Of a DNA stretch of 12,971 bases, positions 1-7,025 are shown piece after piece. Every line of letters begins with the position of its first letter. Position 1 is the stretch's first letter. This DNA is from Pseudomonadota bacterium (GTDB taxonomy: Bacteria > Pseudomonadota > Alphaproteobacteria > Rhizobiales > Kaistiaceae), in contig JAEWAD010000312.1 of the NCBI GenBank assembly GCA_023391905.1, forward strand, positions 1 to 12,971, read 5' to 3'. The notes below the pieces were generated by a model. That model was given only the letters and a program-made list of their open reading frames with translations, ran no database searches and was not told the DNA's origin. A program made the position numbers and the translations under genes.

Positions 1-8
1 AACGTCGG

Positions 9-36
9 GAAGGCGGCCGTAACTCCGGCCGCCTTC
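9..36. terminator. Strong hairpin, possible bidirectional terminator
   Basis: Perfect 11-bp inverted repeat: GAAGGCGGCCG at 9-19 and CGGCCGCCTTC at 26-36, with a 6-nt loop. It is the outer of two tandem hairpins beyond the 3' end of the minus-strand hydrolase gene, so it may end that transcript or one arriving from outside the window. No T-run follows on either strand, so intrinsic termination is inferred from stem strength and position only. Confidence 0.45.
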
Positions 37-48
37 GATAGCTTGTTG

Positions 49-78
49 GCCGGGCAGGCGTGTCGCCGCCTGCCCGGC
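49..78 (-). terminator. Hairpin downstream of the YcaC-like gene, probable terminator
   Basis: Perfect 12-bp inverted repeat: GCCGGGCAGGCG at 49-60 and CGCCTGCCCGGC at 67-78, loop TGTCGC. It begins about 11 nt past the stop codon of the minus-strand hydrolase gene, where an intrinsic terminator belongs. A U-tract is lacking on both strands. Confidence 0.5.
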
Positions 79-89
79 TGGAGGGATCG

Positions 90-716
90 TTACTTGCCAG
101 CCTGCGAGCGGGCGTAGCTGGTCATCAGGTTGCGGTAGTCGGGGATGTGGTTGGCAAACAGCTTTCCGAGGCCCTCGACGTCGTTGCGCCAGTCGCGATG
201 CAGCTCGCAGGCGATGCCGAACCACGACATCAGCTGGGCGCCGGCTTGCGTCATACGATCCCACGCCGCGTGGCGGGTGATCTCGTTGAACGTGCCGGAG
301 GCGTCCGTGACGACGAAGACGTCGAAATCCTCGGCAAGCGCCGACAGTACCGGGAAGGCGACACAGACTTCGGTCACCACGCCGGCGACGATCAGCTGCT
401 TCTTGCCGGTCGCCTTCACAGCCTTGACGAAGTCGTCATTGTCCCAGGCATTGATCTGGCCGGGACGCGGGATGAAGGCGGCATCGGGAAGGATTTCCTG
501 GAGCTCCGGCAGCAACGGCCCGTTGGGGCCATCCTCGAAGCTGGTGGAGAGCACCGTCGGCAGGCCGAAATACTTGGCGATCTCGGCCATGGCCAGGACG
601 TTGTTGCGGAACTGGTCGGGCTCGATGTCGCGCACCAGCGAAAGAAGACCGGTCTGATGGTCGACGAGCAGCACGGCTGCGTTGTCCTTGTCCAGACGGA
701 TATAGGGCTTGGACAT
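90..716 (-). CDS. ycaC: YcaC-like isochorismatase-superfamily hydrolase
   Basis: A 208-residue cysteine-hydrolase-fold protein that, from memory, matches E. coli YcaC nearly end to end and in length. Visible family positions are Asp19 in LLVDHQTG, Arg84 in FIPRPG (where many relatives carry Lys) and the nucleophile Cys118 in GVVTEVCVAFP. No signal peptide or membrane segment is present, so it should be cytosolic; family members are oligomeric. The ATG at 716 is chosen over the in-frame ATG at 743 because AAGGAG lies 5 nt upstream and the protein then begins MSKPYIRLDK, as in YcaC. It lies 95 nt downstream of the pirin gene on the same strand and is probably co-transcribed. The physiological substrate of YcaC-type proteins is not established; isochorismate itself is unlikely. 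Confidence 0.9.
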   Translation of the reverse strand: MSKPYIRLDKDNAAVLLVDHQTGLLSLVRDIEPDQFRNNVLAMAEIAKYFGLPTVLSTSFEDGPNGPLLPELQEILPDAAFIPRPGQINAWDNDDFVKAVKATGKKQLIVAGVVTEVCVAFPVLSALAEDFDVFVVTDASGTFNEITRHAAWDRMTQAGAQLMSWFGIACELHRDWRNDVEGLGKLFANHIPDYRNLMTSYARSQAGK

Positions 717-811
717 TTCTTCTCCTTGGGGTGGTTTCCGCAATCGAAAGGCGGCGGATCGCCGCCGGCTGCGGGTCTGGCGCGGAATCCAGACTCGCCG
801 GGGGGAAGTGG
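717..811 (-). promoter_or_regulatory. Intercistronic gap with two hairpins
   Basis: The gap between the pirin stop and the YcaC-like start contains two inverted repeats. One is GGCGGCG/CGCCGCC (750-756 / 760-766, 3-nt loop). The other is GTCTGG/CCAGAC (775-780 / 789-794, 8-nt loop). In the minus-strand transcript they would fold between the two reading frames, where they could set differential mRNA stability or act as a weak attenuator. The role is inferred. The ribosome-binding site of the downstream gene lies outside both stems. Confidence 0.35.
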
Positions 812-1678
812 CTAGGCGGCGATCGTGCCGAACCGGCCGGCGCGGAAGTCGGCAAAGGCCTGCTGCAGTTCCGCGGCCGTGTTCATGACGAACGGTCCGT
901 GCATGGCCACGGGCTCGCCGAGCGGCGCGCCGCTCAGAACCAGCACCGTCGCGTCACTCTCGGCATCGAGCGTGAAGGCGCCGCCCTCGCGGTCGAGCAG
1001 CACGAAATGTCCGCCCCTGGCGACGGAAGCGCCGTTCACCTGGACGGAGCCGCGCAACACGACCAGTCCGGCGGTGTGGCCCTCCGGGAGGTCGAGCGAG
1101 GCCGACTTGCCCTGGTTCAACCGAAGGTCCCACAGGTCGATCGGCGAGAAGGTGCGGGCCGGGCCCCTGTGGCCCTGATAGTCGCCGGCAATCACGCGCA
1201 GCCGGCCGGCATGGTCCGGCAGGTCGACGGACGGGATGTCGCCGTCGAGGATCGACTGATAGCCGGGCGTCGCATCCTTGTCCTTGGCCGGCAGGTTCAC
1301 CCAGAGCTGGACCATGTCGAGCGTCCCGCCCTCGCGGGTGAAGGCATGCGAGTGGAATTCCTCGTGCAGGATCCCGGCCGCCGCCGTCATCCATTGCACG
1401 TCGCCGGGGCCGATGACGCCGCCCGCTCCGGTCGAGTCGCGATGCTCGACCTCGCCCTCATAGACGATGGTCACCGTCTCGAAGCCGCGATGCGGATGGG
1501 CGCCGACGCCGCGCGGTTGGTCGGCCGGCGGAAAGGCCGTCGGGCCGGCGTGATCCAGGTGCAGGAAGGGGCTGACATGCTCGCCGAGCGCCGCATAGGA
1601 CAGCATCGTGCGGACCGGAAAACCGTCGCCGACCCAGTGCTGGGCGGGGCTGCTGTAGATGCCGAGGATCTTTCTCAT
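812..1678 (-). CDS. Pirin family protein (bicupin, quercetinase-like)
   Basis: A 288-residue two-cupin protein of the pirin/YhhW family. The N-terminal cupin carries HPHRGFETVTIV (His61, His63) and GILHEEFHS (His105, Glu107). Order and spacing fit the three-His/one-Glu metal site of pirins. The C-terminal half (about 165-285) looks like the pirin C-terminal cupin and lacks metal ligands. Some bacterial members dioxygenate quercetin; others are redox-sensing or partner proteins, so the reaction here is unknown. The start at 1678 has AAGGAG nine nt upstream and gives MRKILGIYSS, whereas an upstream in-frame ATG (1741) adds an unfamiliar extension. No signal peptide is seen, so it is cytosolic. 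It is divergent from the LysR-family gene and heads a probable two-gene operon with the YcaC-like hydrolase. Confidence 0.9.
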   Translation of the reverse strand: MRKILGIYSSPAQHWVGDGFPVRTMLSYAALGEHVSPFLHLDHAGPTAFPPADQPRGVGAHPHRGFETVTIVYEGEVEHRDSTGAGGVIGPGDVQWMTAAAGILHEEFHSHAFTREGGTLDMVQLWVNLPAKDKDATPGYQSILDGDIPSVDLPDHAGRLRVIAGDYQGHRGPARTFSPIDLWDLRLNQGKSASLDLPEGHTAGLVVLRGSVQVNGASVARGGHFVLLDREGGAFTLDAESDATVLVLSGAPLGEPVAMHGPFVMNTAAELQQAFADFRAGRFGTIAA

Positions 1679-1773
1679 GGGGCTTTGCTCCTTGGGATTG
1701 GCCGTCGGCCATCCGATGCGGCTGATATGCGGTCGCACCAAAACTGGCAGTAGTCGGCAATATCGTGCTAGTC

Positions 1774-1791
1774 TGTCCTATATTCAGGACA
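1774..1791. promoter_or_regulatory. 18-bp palindrome, candidate LysR-type operator
   Basis: TGTCCTATATTCAGGACA has perfect 6-bp arms (TGTCCT / AGGACA) around a 6-bp AT-rich centre. It sits in the 117-bp intergenic region between the divergent pirin and LysR-family genes and overlaps the AGGA that serves as ribosome-binding site for the regulator start at 1796. A LysR-type protein typically binds such a dyad in the shared promoter, repressing itself and controlling the divergent operon. That assignment is inferred from position and symmetry. Confidence 0.6.
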
Positions 1792-1795
1792 ATGA

Positions 1796-2752
1796 ATGGG
1801 TGCGGGCGTCATGCAGGACCTCAACGATTTCCGCTTCTTCGTCGATGTGGTCGAACAGAACGGCTTCGCCGCCGCCGCCCGCAAACTCGGCATGCCGCGT
1901 TCGCGGCTCAGCCGCCGCATCGGCCTTCTGGAGGAGAATCTCGGCGTCCGCCTGGTGCAGCGCTCGACGCGGCATTTCGCGGTGACTGAAATCGGCCAGG
2001 AGTTCTATCGCCATTGCCTGGCCATGGTGGTGGAGGCGGAAGCGGCGCAGGAGGTGATCGAGCGCATGCGTGCCGAACCGCGCGGCACGGTGCGGGTCAG
2101 TTGCTCGTCTTCCCTCATCTATTTCCAGGTGGGCGAGATGATCGCGCGCTTCATGGCGAAATGCCCGCAGGTGGATGTTCACCTCGAGAGCACCAACCGG
2201 CGCGTCGATGTCATCAAGGAGGGGTTCGACATCGCCATCCGGGTGCGCTTTCCTCCGCTGGAGGACAGCGGCCTCGTGATCCGCAAGCTGGCCGAAAGCA
2301 GCCAGCGCCTGCTGGCGAGCCCCGAACTGGTTGAGCACTGCTTTTCGCGCCCCCTGGTACCGGCCGACTTGACCGTCATGCCGAGCCTTGCCTGGGGGGC
2401 ATCATCCGGCGGCTATGAATGGCGGCTGGAGGGGCCGGACGGGGCGTCGGCGACCGTTCCGCACCAGCCGCGACTTGTCACCGACGACATGGTGGCCTTG
2501 CGGCAGGCGGCGCTCGCGGGCGTCGGCGTCTGCCAGTTTCCGACCATGGTGGTGCGCGAGGAACTGGCGGCGGGGCGGCTGATCGACATCCTGCCGCAAT
2601 GGACGCCGCGGGCCGGCATCATCCATGCGGCCTTCCCGTCCCGGCGCGGTCTCCTGCCGTCCGTGCGGGCCTTGCTGGACTTCCTGGGGGCGGACTACGC
2701 TGCCTGGAGCAGCCAGGGACCGGACGACGACATCCCCGCGCACGAGACGTAG
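1796..2752 (+). CDS. LysR-family transcriptional regulator
   Basis: A 318-residue LysR-type regulator. The N-terminal winged helix-turn-helix spans roughly residues 6-65, with the typical string FAAAARKLGMPRSRLSRRI followed by LEENLGVRLVQRSTR. A linker helix and a periplasmic-binding-protein-like effector domain (about 95-300) follow. The start at 1796 has AGGA six nt upstream; the in-frame ATG at 1811 gives MQDLND, which is how I remember relatives beginning, so the true start may be 15 nt later. It is transcribed divergently from the pirin/YcaC-like pair, the usual geometry for a regulator controlling its neighbours. The effector is unknown. The tail after residue 300 is acidic and probably disordered. 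Confidence 0.92.
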   Translation: MGAGVMQDLNDFRFFVDVVEQNGFAAAARKLGMPRSRLSRRIGLLEENLGVRLVQRSTRHFAVTEIGQEFYRHCLAMVVEAEAAQEVIERMRAEPRGTVRVSCSSSLIYFQVGEMIARFMAKCPQVDVHLESTNRRVDVIKEGFDIAIRVRFPPLEDSGLVIRKLAESSQRLLASPELVEHCFSRPLVPADLTVMPSLAWGASSGGYEWRLEGPDGASATVPHQPRLVTDDMVALRQAALAGVGVCQFPTMVVREELAAGRLIDILPQWTPRAGIIHAAFPSRRGLLPSVRALLDFLGADYAAWSSQGPDDDIPAHET

Positions 2753-3039
2753 GCGGTCCCGCAGGATCACCCGTCGCTTTGGGGCGCGGCTGCCTTGGCG
2801 TGTCCGGCCGGGATGGGTCGGCGGCGGCAGCCCGATCAGGGCGTGGCGCGACAGGCTTCCCGGCAGGTCCGCGGATATCGGATTGAGCTGACCTCTGCTG
2901 TCCCGATCGCCCCTGCCTGTGCGGGGCGCGCCTCGATGCGCGGCGAACGGCGTCTTCTGCCGCAGGGGAATGCTTCCCGAGCGAAATGGACGCAAAGACA
3001 ACTTTCCGGACGCCGGGATAGCGACCTTCGCGGCATGAG

Positions 3040-3060
3040 TCGATATCGTCAGTATATCGA
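3040..3060. promoter_or_regulatory. Inverted repeat, 7-bp arms, candidate operator
   Basis: TCGATAT (3040-3046) and ATATCGA (3054-3060) are perfect complements around a 7-bp spacer. The centre-to-start distance of about 150 bp upstream of the operon suits an upstream activator or a silencer. The binding protein is unknown. Confidence 0.4.
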
Positions 3061-3083
3061 AAGTCATCACTAAAACTAATCGT

Positions 3084-3115
3084 CTGAATTCAGTGTATGA
3101 GGCGTTGATCTCATA
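3084..3115. promoter_or_regulatory. Two adjacent palindromes in the operon promoter region
   Basis: CTGAATTCAG at 3084-3093 is a perfect 10-bp palindrome. Two bases later TATGAG (3096-3101) and CTCATA (3110-3115) form a 6-8-6 inverted repeat. Each is modest alone. Their placement between two 21-bp inverted repeats (3040-3060 and 3134-3154) suggests a composite control region. Confidence 0.35.
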
Positions 3116-3128
3116 TGCACCTGGTCAA
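3105..3128. promoter_or_regulatory. Inverted half-site pair TTGATC-N12-GGTCAA
   Basis: TTGATC at 3105-3110 faces GGTCAA at 3123-3128. The same two half-sites occur in the same order and orientation upstream of the AraC-family regulator gene (11223-11257), with 23 instead of 12 bp between them. This could be a shared site for the CuxR-like regulator. It is a pattern match only. Confidence 0.3.
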
Positions 3129-3133
3129 TTGGA

Positions 3134-3154
3134 AATAGAAATCCGATTTCTATT
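3134..3154. promoter_or_regulatory. Perfect 10-1-10 palindrome, candidate operator
   Basis: AATAGAAATC (3134-3143) and GATTTCTATT (3145-3154) are exact complements around a single C. It is about 76% A+T, strongly contrasting with the surrounding high-GC sequence, and ends 45 bp before the chosen start of the first operon gene. Symmetry and length are those of a dimer-binding operator. A short hairpin with no loop room makes an RNA role unlikely. It lies between weak -35 (3129) and -10 (3151) candidates. Confidence 0.6.
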
Positions 3155-3199
3155 GCTATGGTGGAGGCGCAATTGGGGGATATATTCAGGACTTCAGGA

Positions 3200-4186
3200 A
3201 TGGTCTCGGAGGGGCGGGCGCGGCGCCGGATCCTTGTTGCCGGCGGCGCGGGATTCCTGGGATCGCATCTCTGCGAGCGACTTCTGCGTGAAGGCAACTC
3301 CGTCGTCTGTGTCGACAATTTCACGACCGGGCGTATGGAAAATCTCCGCGGCCTGTTGCGCGCCGATGGTTTCACGGTCATCCGGCACGACATCGTCGAT
3401 CCGCTCGACCTGCCGGTGGACGAGATCTTCAACCTGGCTTGCCCGGCCTCGCCGCCGCATTACCAGGCTGACCCCATCCACACGATGAAGACGAGCGTCA
3501 TCGGCTCGCTCAACCTGCTGGAACTGGCGGTGCAGCACGGGGCGCGCATCTTCCAGGCCTCCACGTCGGAGGTCTATGGCGATCCGCACGTGCATCCGCA
3601 GCCGGAAGGCTATTGGGGCAACGTCAATTCGTTCGGTCCGCGTGCCTGCTATGACGAGGGCAAGCGCTCGGCCGAGACCCTGTTCCACGACTTCCACGAT
3701 CGCCACGGCGTCGATATCCGCATCGTCCGCATCTTCAATACCTACGGACCGCGCATGCGCGCCGATGACGGCCGCGTCGTCTCCAACTTCATCGTCCAGG
3801 CGCTGAAGGGCGAGGATATCACGGTCTATGGCGACGGCTCGCAGACGCGATCGTTCTGCTATGTCGACGACCTGATCGAAGGATTCCACCGGCTCATGTA
3901 CAGCCGGCCGGCGATCCACACACCGGTCAACATCGGCAATCCGGGCGAATTCACCGTGCGGGCGCTGGCGGAGCAGATCATCCGCATGACGGGCTCGTCA
4001 TCGAAGATCGTCCACCATCCGCTGCCGACCGACGATCCGCGCCAGCGCCGGCCCGACATCACCGTCGCCCAGCGCGAACTCGGTTGGTCGCCCGACATCG
4101 CCCTGGCGGATGGGTTGAAGTCGACCATCGCCTATTTCGAAGGCCAGCTGACCAAGTCGGTCGGGGCACTCGCCGAGGCATCGTGA
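3200..4186 (+). CDS. uxs1: UDP-glucuronate decarboxylase (UDP-xylose synthase)
   Basis: A 328-residue extended short-chain dehydrogenase/reductase that oxidises, decarboxylates and re-reduces UDP-glucuronate to give UDP-xylose, using bound NAD. Evidence: the Rossmann motif GGAGFLGSH (15-23), CPASPPHYQ (81-89), [10 protein letters not shown] (120-129; Thr122, Glu124), catalytic Tyr151 and Lys155 in [15 protein letters not shown] (177-186), the [14 protein letters not shown] block (211-224) and RRPDI (283-287), all typical of UXS enzymes. The start at 3200 is preferred because AGGA lies 8 nt upstream. The in-frame ATG at 3158 has no ribosome-binding site and directly follows the palindrome. It is first in a seven-gene operon; its stop overlaps the next start (TGATG). 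It is equivalent to uxs1 of the S. meliloti arabinose-polysaccharide cluster. Confidence 0.92.
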   Translation: MVSEGRARRRILVAGGAGFLGSHLCERLLREGNSVVCVDNFTTGRMENLRGLLRADGFTVIRHDIVDPLDLPVDEIFNLACPASPPHYQADPIHTMKTSVIGSLNLLELAVQHGARIFQASTSEVYGDPHVHPQPEGYWGNVNSFGPRACYDEGKRSAETLFHDFHDRHGVDIRIVRIFNTYGPRMRADDGRVVSNFIVQALKGEDITVYGDGSQTRSFCYVDDLIEGFHRLMYSRPAIHTPVNIGNPGEFTVRALAEQIIRMTGSSSKIVHHPLPTDDPRQRRPDITVAQRELGWSPDIALADGLKSTIAYFEGQLTKSVGALAEAS

Positions 4187-5172
4187 TGAGCAGGCAATCC
4201 GTCCTTGTCGTCGGTGGCGCAGGCTTCATTGGCAGCCACACGGCCAAGCTCCTCTCCCAGCAGGGCTACGTCCCGGTCGTCTACGACAATCTGTCGACCG
4301 GCGATGCCGCGGCGGTCCGCTGGGGGCCGTTGGTCGAGGGCGACATCCTCGATACGGAGCGATTGATCGCCACCATCGAGGCGTTCGACCCCATCGCGGT
4401 GATCCATTTCGCCGCCTCCGCCTATGTCGGGGAGTCGGTCGAGAACCCGGCGAAGTATTATCGCAACAACGTCAACGGCACGCAGTCCCTCCTGGAGGCA
4501 TGCCGCCGGACCGGTGCGCGACCCGTCATCTTCTCGTCGAGCTGCGCCACCTACGGCGTGCCGGACCACCTGCCGATCCGCGAGGGCGAGGCCCAGCATC
4601 CGATCAATCCCTATGGCCGGACGAAGCTGATCGCCGAGCAGATGCTCGCCGACTATGCGACGGCCTATGGCATCCGCTACGTGGCGCTGCGCTATTTCAA
4701 CGCCTGCGGCGCGGATATCGAGGGCGAGATCGGCGAAGCGCATGATCCCGAGACCCACCTCATCCCGCGCGCCATGCTGGCGGCCGCCCGCTCGATCGAC
4801 GTTCTCGAAGTCTATGGCGACGATTACGAGACGCCGGACGGCACCTGCATCCGTGACTACATCCATGTCACCGATCTGGCGCGCGCCCACGTCCTGGCGG
4901 TCGAGCACCTGGTCCGGGGTGGCGGCAATCTGGCTGTTAATCTCGGCACCGGGCGCGGCACGTCGATCAGGGAGATTCTCGACGCGATCGGACGCGTCAC
5001 GGGCCGCGAGGTTCCGGTTGCGCTGCGCCCGCGCCGGGCCGGCGATCCGCCGATCCTCTATGCCGATCCGGCGTTGGCGGCGGAGACTCTGGGCTTCCGG
5101 GCGCTGCACTCGGATCTCGATACGATCATCCGCACGGCGGCGCCGTTCTTCGGGCTCGAGGTGCGGCCATGA
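4186..5172 (+). CDS. uxe: UDP-sugar 4-epimerase, likely UDP-xylose 4-epimerase
   Basis: A 328-residue GalE-type epimerase of the extended SDR fold. Seen: GGAGFIGSH (10-18), the FAASAYVGESV block (75-85), SSSCATYG (117-124), catalytic Tyr143 and Lys147 in YGRTK, RYFNACGAD (169-177) and TPDGTCIRDYIHV (216-228). The family interconverts UDP-glucose and UDP-galactose, but some members act on UDP-xylose. Lying one base after a UDP-xylose synthase, as in the S. meliloti uxs1-uxe pair, it most likely makes UDP-arabinose. Sequence alone cannot exclude activity on UDP-glucose as well. The ATG at 4186 overlaps the preceding stop by one base, and its own stop is inside the ATGA start of the synthase gene, so all three are probably translationally coupled. 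Confidence 0.85.
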   Translation: MSRQSVLVVGGAGFIGSHTAKLLSQQGYVPVVYDNLSTGDAAAVRWGPLVEGDILDTERLIATIEAFDPIAVIHFAASAYVGESVENPAKYYRNNVNGTQSLLEACRRTGARPVIFSSSCATYGVPDHLPIREGEAQHPINPYGRTKLIAEQMLADYATAYGIRYVALRYFNACGADIEGEIGEAHDPETHLIPRAMLAAARSIDVLEVYGDDYETPDGTCIRDYIHVTDLARAHVLAVEHLVRGGGNLAVNLGTGRGTSIREILDAIGRVTGREVPVALRPRRAGDPPILYADPALAAETLGFRALHSDLDTIIRTAAPFFGLEVRP

Positions 5173-7007
5173 CAACGCCCCGCGTCGCCCCAGCGGCCGG
5201 GACGGACGAACCGCTCCTGGTGCCGATCTTCACCGGCCGCAAGCGCGTCGCCTACATTCTGTTTGTCGTATTGTGGGCGACGGCGGTCGGTTATTTCTGG
5301 CACTGGTGGCTGTTCACCGCCGTCCATACGCATCTCGTCGGCTCGATTGTGGTGTCCGCCATCCTGGCCTGGATCACCATCCAGCCGGCCTACTTCATCC
5401 TTGTCTTCTACAATGCGCGCCGTCCGAACGGCCCACTTCGCATCCCTGCGGGTAGCCGGGTCGCGATGGTGGTCACCAAGGCACCGTCCGAGCCCTTCCC
5501 GGTCGTGGCCGAAACGCTTCTCGCCATGCTCGCCCAGTCGGTGCCGCATGATACATGGCTGGCCGACGAGGACCCGTCACCCGAGACGCTCGCCTGGTGT
5601 GAGGCGCATGGCGTGTTCGTCTCGACCCGCAAGGGCCGCGCCGACTATCACCAGAAGACCTGGCCGCGCCGTACCCGCTGCAAGGAAGGCAACCTAGCCT
5701 TCTTCTACGACCACTATGGCTATGAGCGCTACGATTTCGTCGCCCAGCTCGACGCCGACCACGCGCCGGCACCGGACTATCTCTACAACATGCTGCGGCC
5801 GTTTGCGGATCCGGCGGTCGGCTACGTCACGGCGCCCAGCATCTGCGACCGCAACGCGGCCGAGAGCTGGTCGGCCCGCGGACGCCTCTACTATGAGGCG
5901 AGCCTACATGGCCCCCTCCAGGCCGGATACAATGGCGGCGGACTGGCCCCGCTCTGCTTCGGATCGCACTATGCCGTCCGCACCGCTGCGCTGAAGGCGA
6001 TCGGCGGACTCGGGCCCGAACTCGCCGAGGATCATTCGACGACGTTGTTCATGGTCGCCCATGGTTGGCGCGGCGTCCATGCGATCGATGCCATCGCCCA
6101 TGGCGACGGCCCGCGTACCTTCGCCGATCTCATCACGCAGGAATTCCAGTGGTCGCGCAGCATGGTGATGATCCTGCTGCAATACTCCCCGGCCATCATG
6201 AAAAACCTGTCGCCGAGGCTGAAGTTCCAGTTCCTTTTCGCCCAGCTTTGGTATCCGCTTTACACCTCGTTTCTCGCGATTTCGTTCGCGATGCCGGGTA
6301 TCATCCTGCTCAGCGGCAATAGCGTCGTCGACGTTACCTATCCCGATTTCCTGCTTCACTTCCTGCCCCAGACATTCGCGCTCCTCGTGATGTCGCTGTG
6401 GCTGCGATCGAACCAAACGTACCGTCCGGTCGACGCCAAGATCTTCAGCTGGGAATCGACGTTGTTCGTGCTGGCGCGTTGGCCGTGGGGCCTGCTCGGA
6501 TCCCTCGCCGCCGTTCGTGACTGGTTGACCGGGTCCTTTGTCGATTTCCGCGTGACGCCGAAGGGCAGCTCCGAAGTCGATCCGTTGCCGTTCCGCGCCC
6601 TTGCGCCCTACGGCTTCGTTGCCCTGATCTCGATCCTGCCGGTGCTCCTGGTGGATGAGGCCTACGACACGCGCGGCTTTTTCCTTTTCGGCATTCTCAA
6701 TGCGGGTCTCTACCTCTTGCTGATCGCAGTGATCGTATTGCAGCACGCTCGGGAAAACGCCGTGCGGATGCGCAATCGCCTGTATCGGCCCGCGCTTGCA
6801 AGCGGCCTCGTGACGCTCTGCGCCGTCGTCAGCCTCGCCACCGCCGAACGTGGCCGGGAGGGCCTTGAGGCGCTGACGCGAGCGAAGAGCTTCACGCTGT
6901 TCGACGACCGGTTTTCAGCGTCGGGCGCAGGCGTCGGACGCAGCGACATCCACAAGACAGTCTTCAATCCGCGTTGGCGCGGCAGTTCCACTCGTGGCCA
7001 AGATTAA
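5169..7007 (+). CDS. apsS: Membrane GT2 polysaccharide synthase, cellulose-synthase-like
   Basis: A 612-residue family-2 glycosyltransferase resembling BcsA-type synthases. Two N-terminal membrane helices (about 28-47 and 56-80) precede the cytosolic catalytic domain (about 95-340) with DED (133-135), DAD (195-197), TAPSICD (221-227), AEDHST (286-291) and QEFQW (324-328) in place of the usual QxxRW. Several more helices follow (roughly 355-382, 395-412, 430-452, 478-497, 503-526, 540-558). It should polymerise a UDP-sugar at the cytosolic face and extrude the chain. The C-terminal tail after the last helix is about 50 residues, too short for a PilZ domain, so direct c-di-GMP activation as in BcsA is not expected. 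It is coupled to the epimerase gene by an ATGA overlap. Position and type match apsS of S. meliloti. UDP-arabinose as donor is inferred from the operon. Confidence 0.88.
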   Translation: MTTPRVAPAAGTDEPLLVPIFTGRKRVAYILFVVLWATAVGYFWHWWLFTAVHTHLVGSIVVSAILAWITIQPAYFILVFYNARRPNGPLRIPAGSRVAMVVTKAPSEPFPVVAETLLAMLAQSVPHDTWLADEDPSPETLAWCEAHGVFVSTRKGRADYHQKTWPRRTRCKEGNLAFFYDHYGYERYDFVAQLDADHAPAPDYLYNMLRPFADPAVGYVTAPSICDRNAAESWSARGRLYYEASLHGPLQAGYNGGGLAPLCFGSHYAVRTAALKAIGGLGPELAEDHSTTLFMVAHGWRGVHAIDAIAHGDGPRTFADLITQEFQWSRSMVMILLQYSPAIMKNLSPRLKFQFLFAQLWYPLYTSFLAISFAMPGIILLSGNSVVDVTYPDFLLHFLPQTFALLVMSLWLRSNQTYRPVDAKIFSWESTLFVLARWPWGLLGSLAAVRDWLTGSFVDFRVTPKGSSEVDPLPFRALAPYGFVALISILPVLLVDEAYDTRGFFLFGILNAGLYLLLIAVIVLQHARENAVRMRNRLYRPALASGLVTLCAVVSLATAERGREGLEALTRAKSFTLFDDRFSASGAGVGRSDIHKTVFNPRWRGSSTRGQD

Positions 7008-7025
7008 CAGGGAGGCGTGGCGAAC

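Larger units (their letters stand above)
2753..3199 (+). promoter_or_regulatory. Long intergenic region, control region of the polysaccharide operon
   Basis: 447 bp without a convincing gene. The first ~250 bp are GC-rich; the only structure noticed is a weak CGCCCC/GGGGCG hairpin (2908-2913 / 2923-2928) that might end the regulator transcript. From about 3040 composition turns AT-rich and at least four inverted repeats lie in a row before the operon start. Open frames crossing the region, such as one over 2795-3073, have arginine-rich, non-protein-like translations and no ribosome-binding site. No clear sigma-70 pair could be fixed. TTGGAA (3129) with TATTGC (3151) is a weak candidate. Confidence 0.6.

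Noticed and set aside
2795..3073. Possible small gene in the intergenic region before the operon
   Set aside because: Arginine-rich translation, no ribosome-binding site, and it would run through the palindrome cluster.
3181..3192. TATATTCAGGAC identical to 1779-1790, as a second LysR-type operator
   Set aside because: Only one arm of the dyad is present, and a few 12-base identities are expected by chance in a window of this size; here it mainly supplies the AGGA ribosome-binding site.
3158..3199. Earlier ATG at 3158 as start of the UDP-xylose synthase
   Set aside because: No ribosome-binding site precedes it, it abuts the 21-bp palindrome, and the ATG at 3200 has AGGA at ideal spacing with the Rossmann motif close behind.
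4132..5175. 347-codon minus-strand frame opposite the epimerase gene
   Set aside because: Shadow of a gene with clear SDR motifs; its translation resembles no protein family.
6765..6779. RxxxR in the synthase C-terminus (Arg533-Arg537) as a PilZ arm
   Set aside because: It lies in the basic loop between membrane helices and no D/NxSxxG motif or space for a beta-barrel follows.
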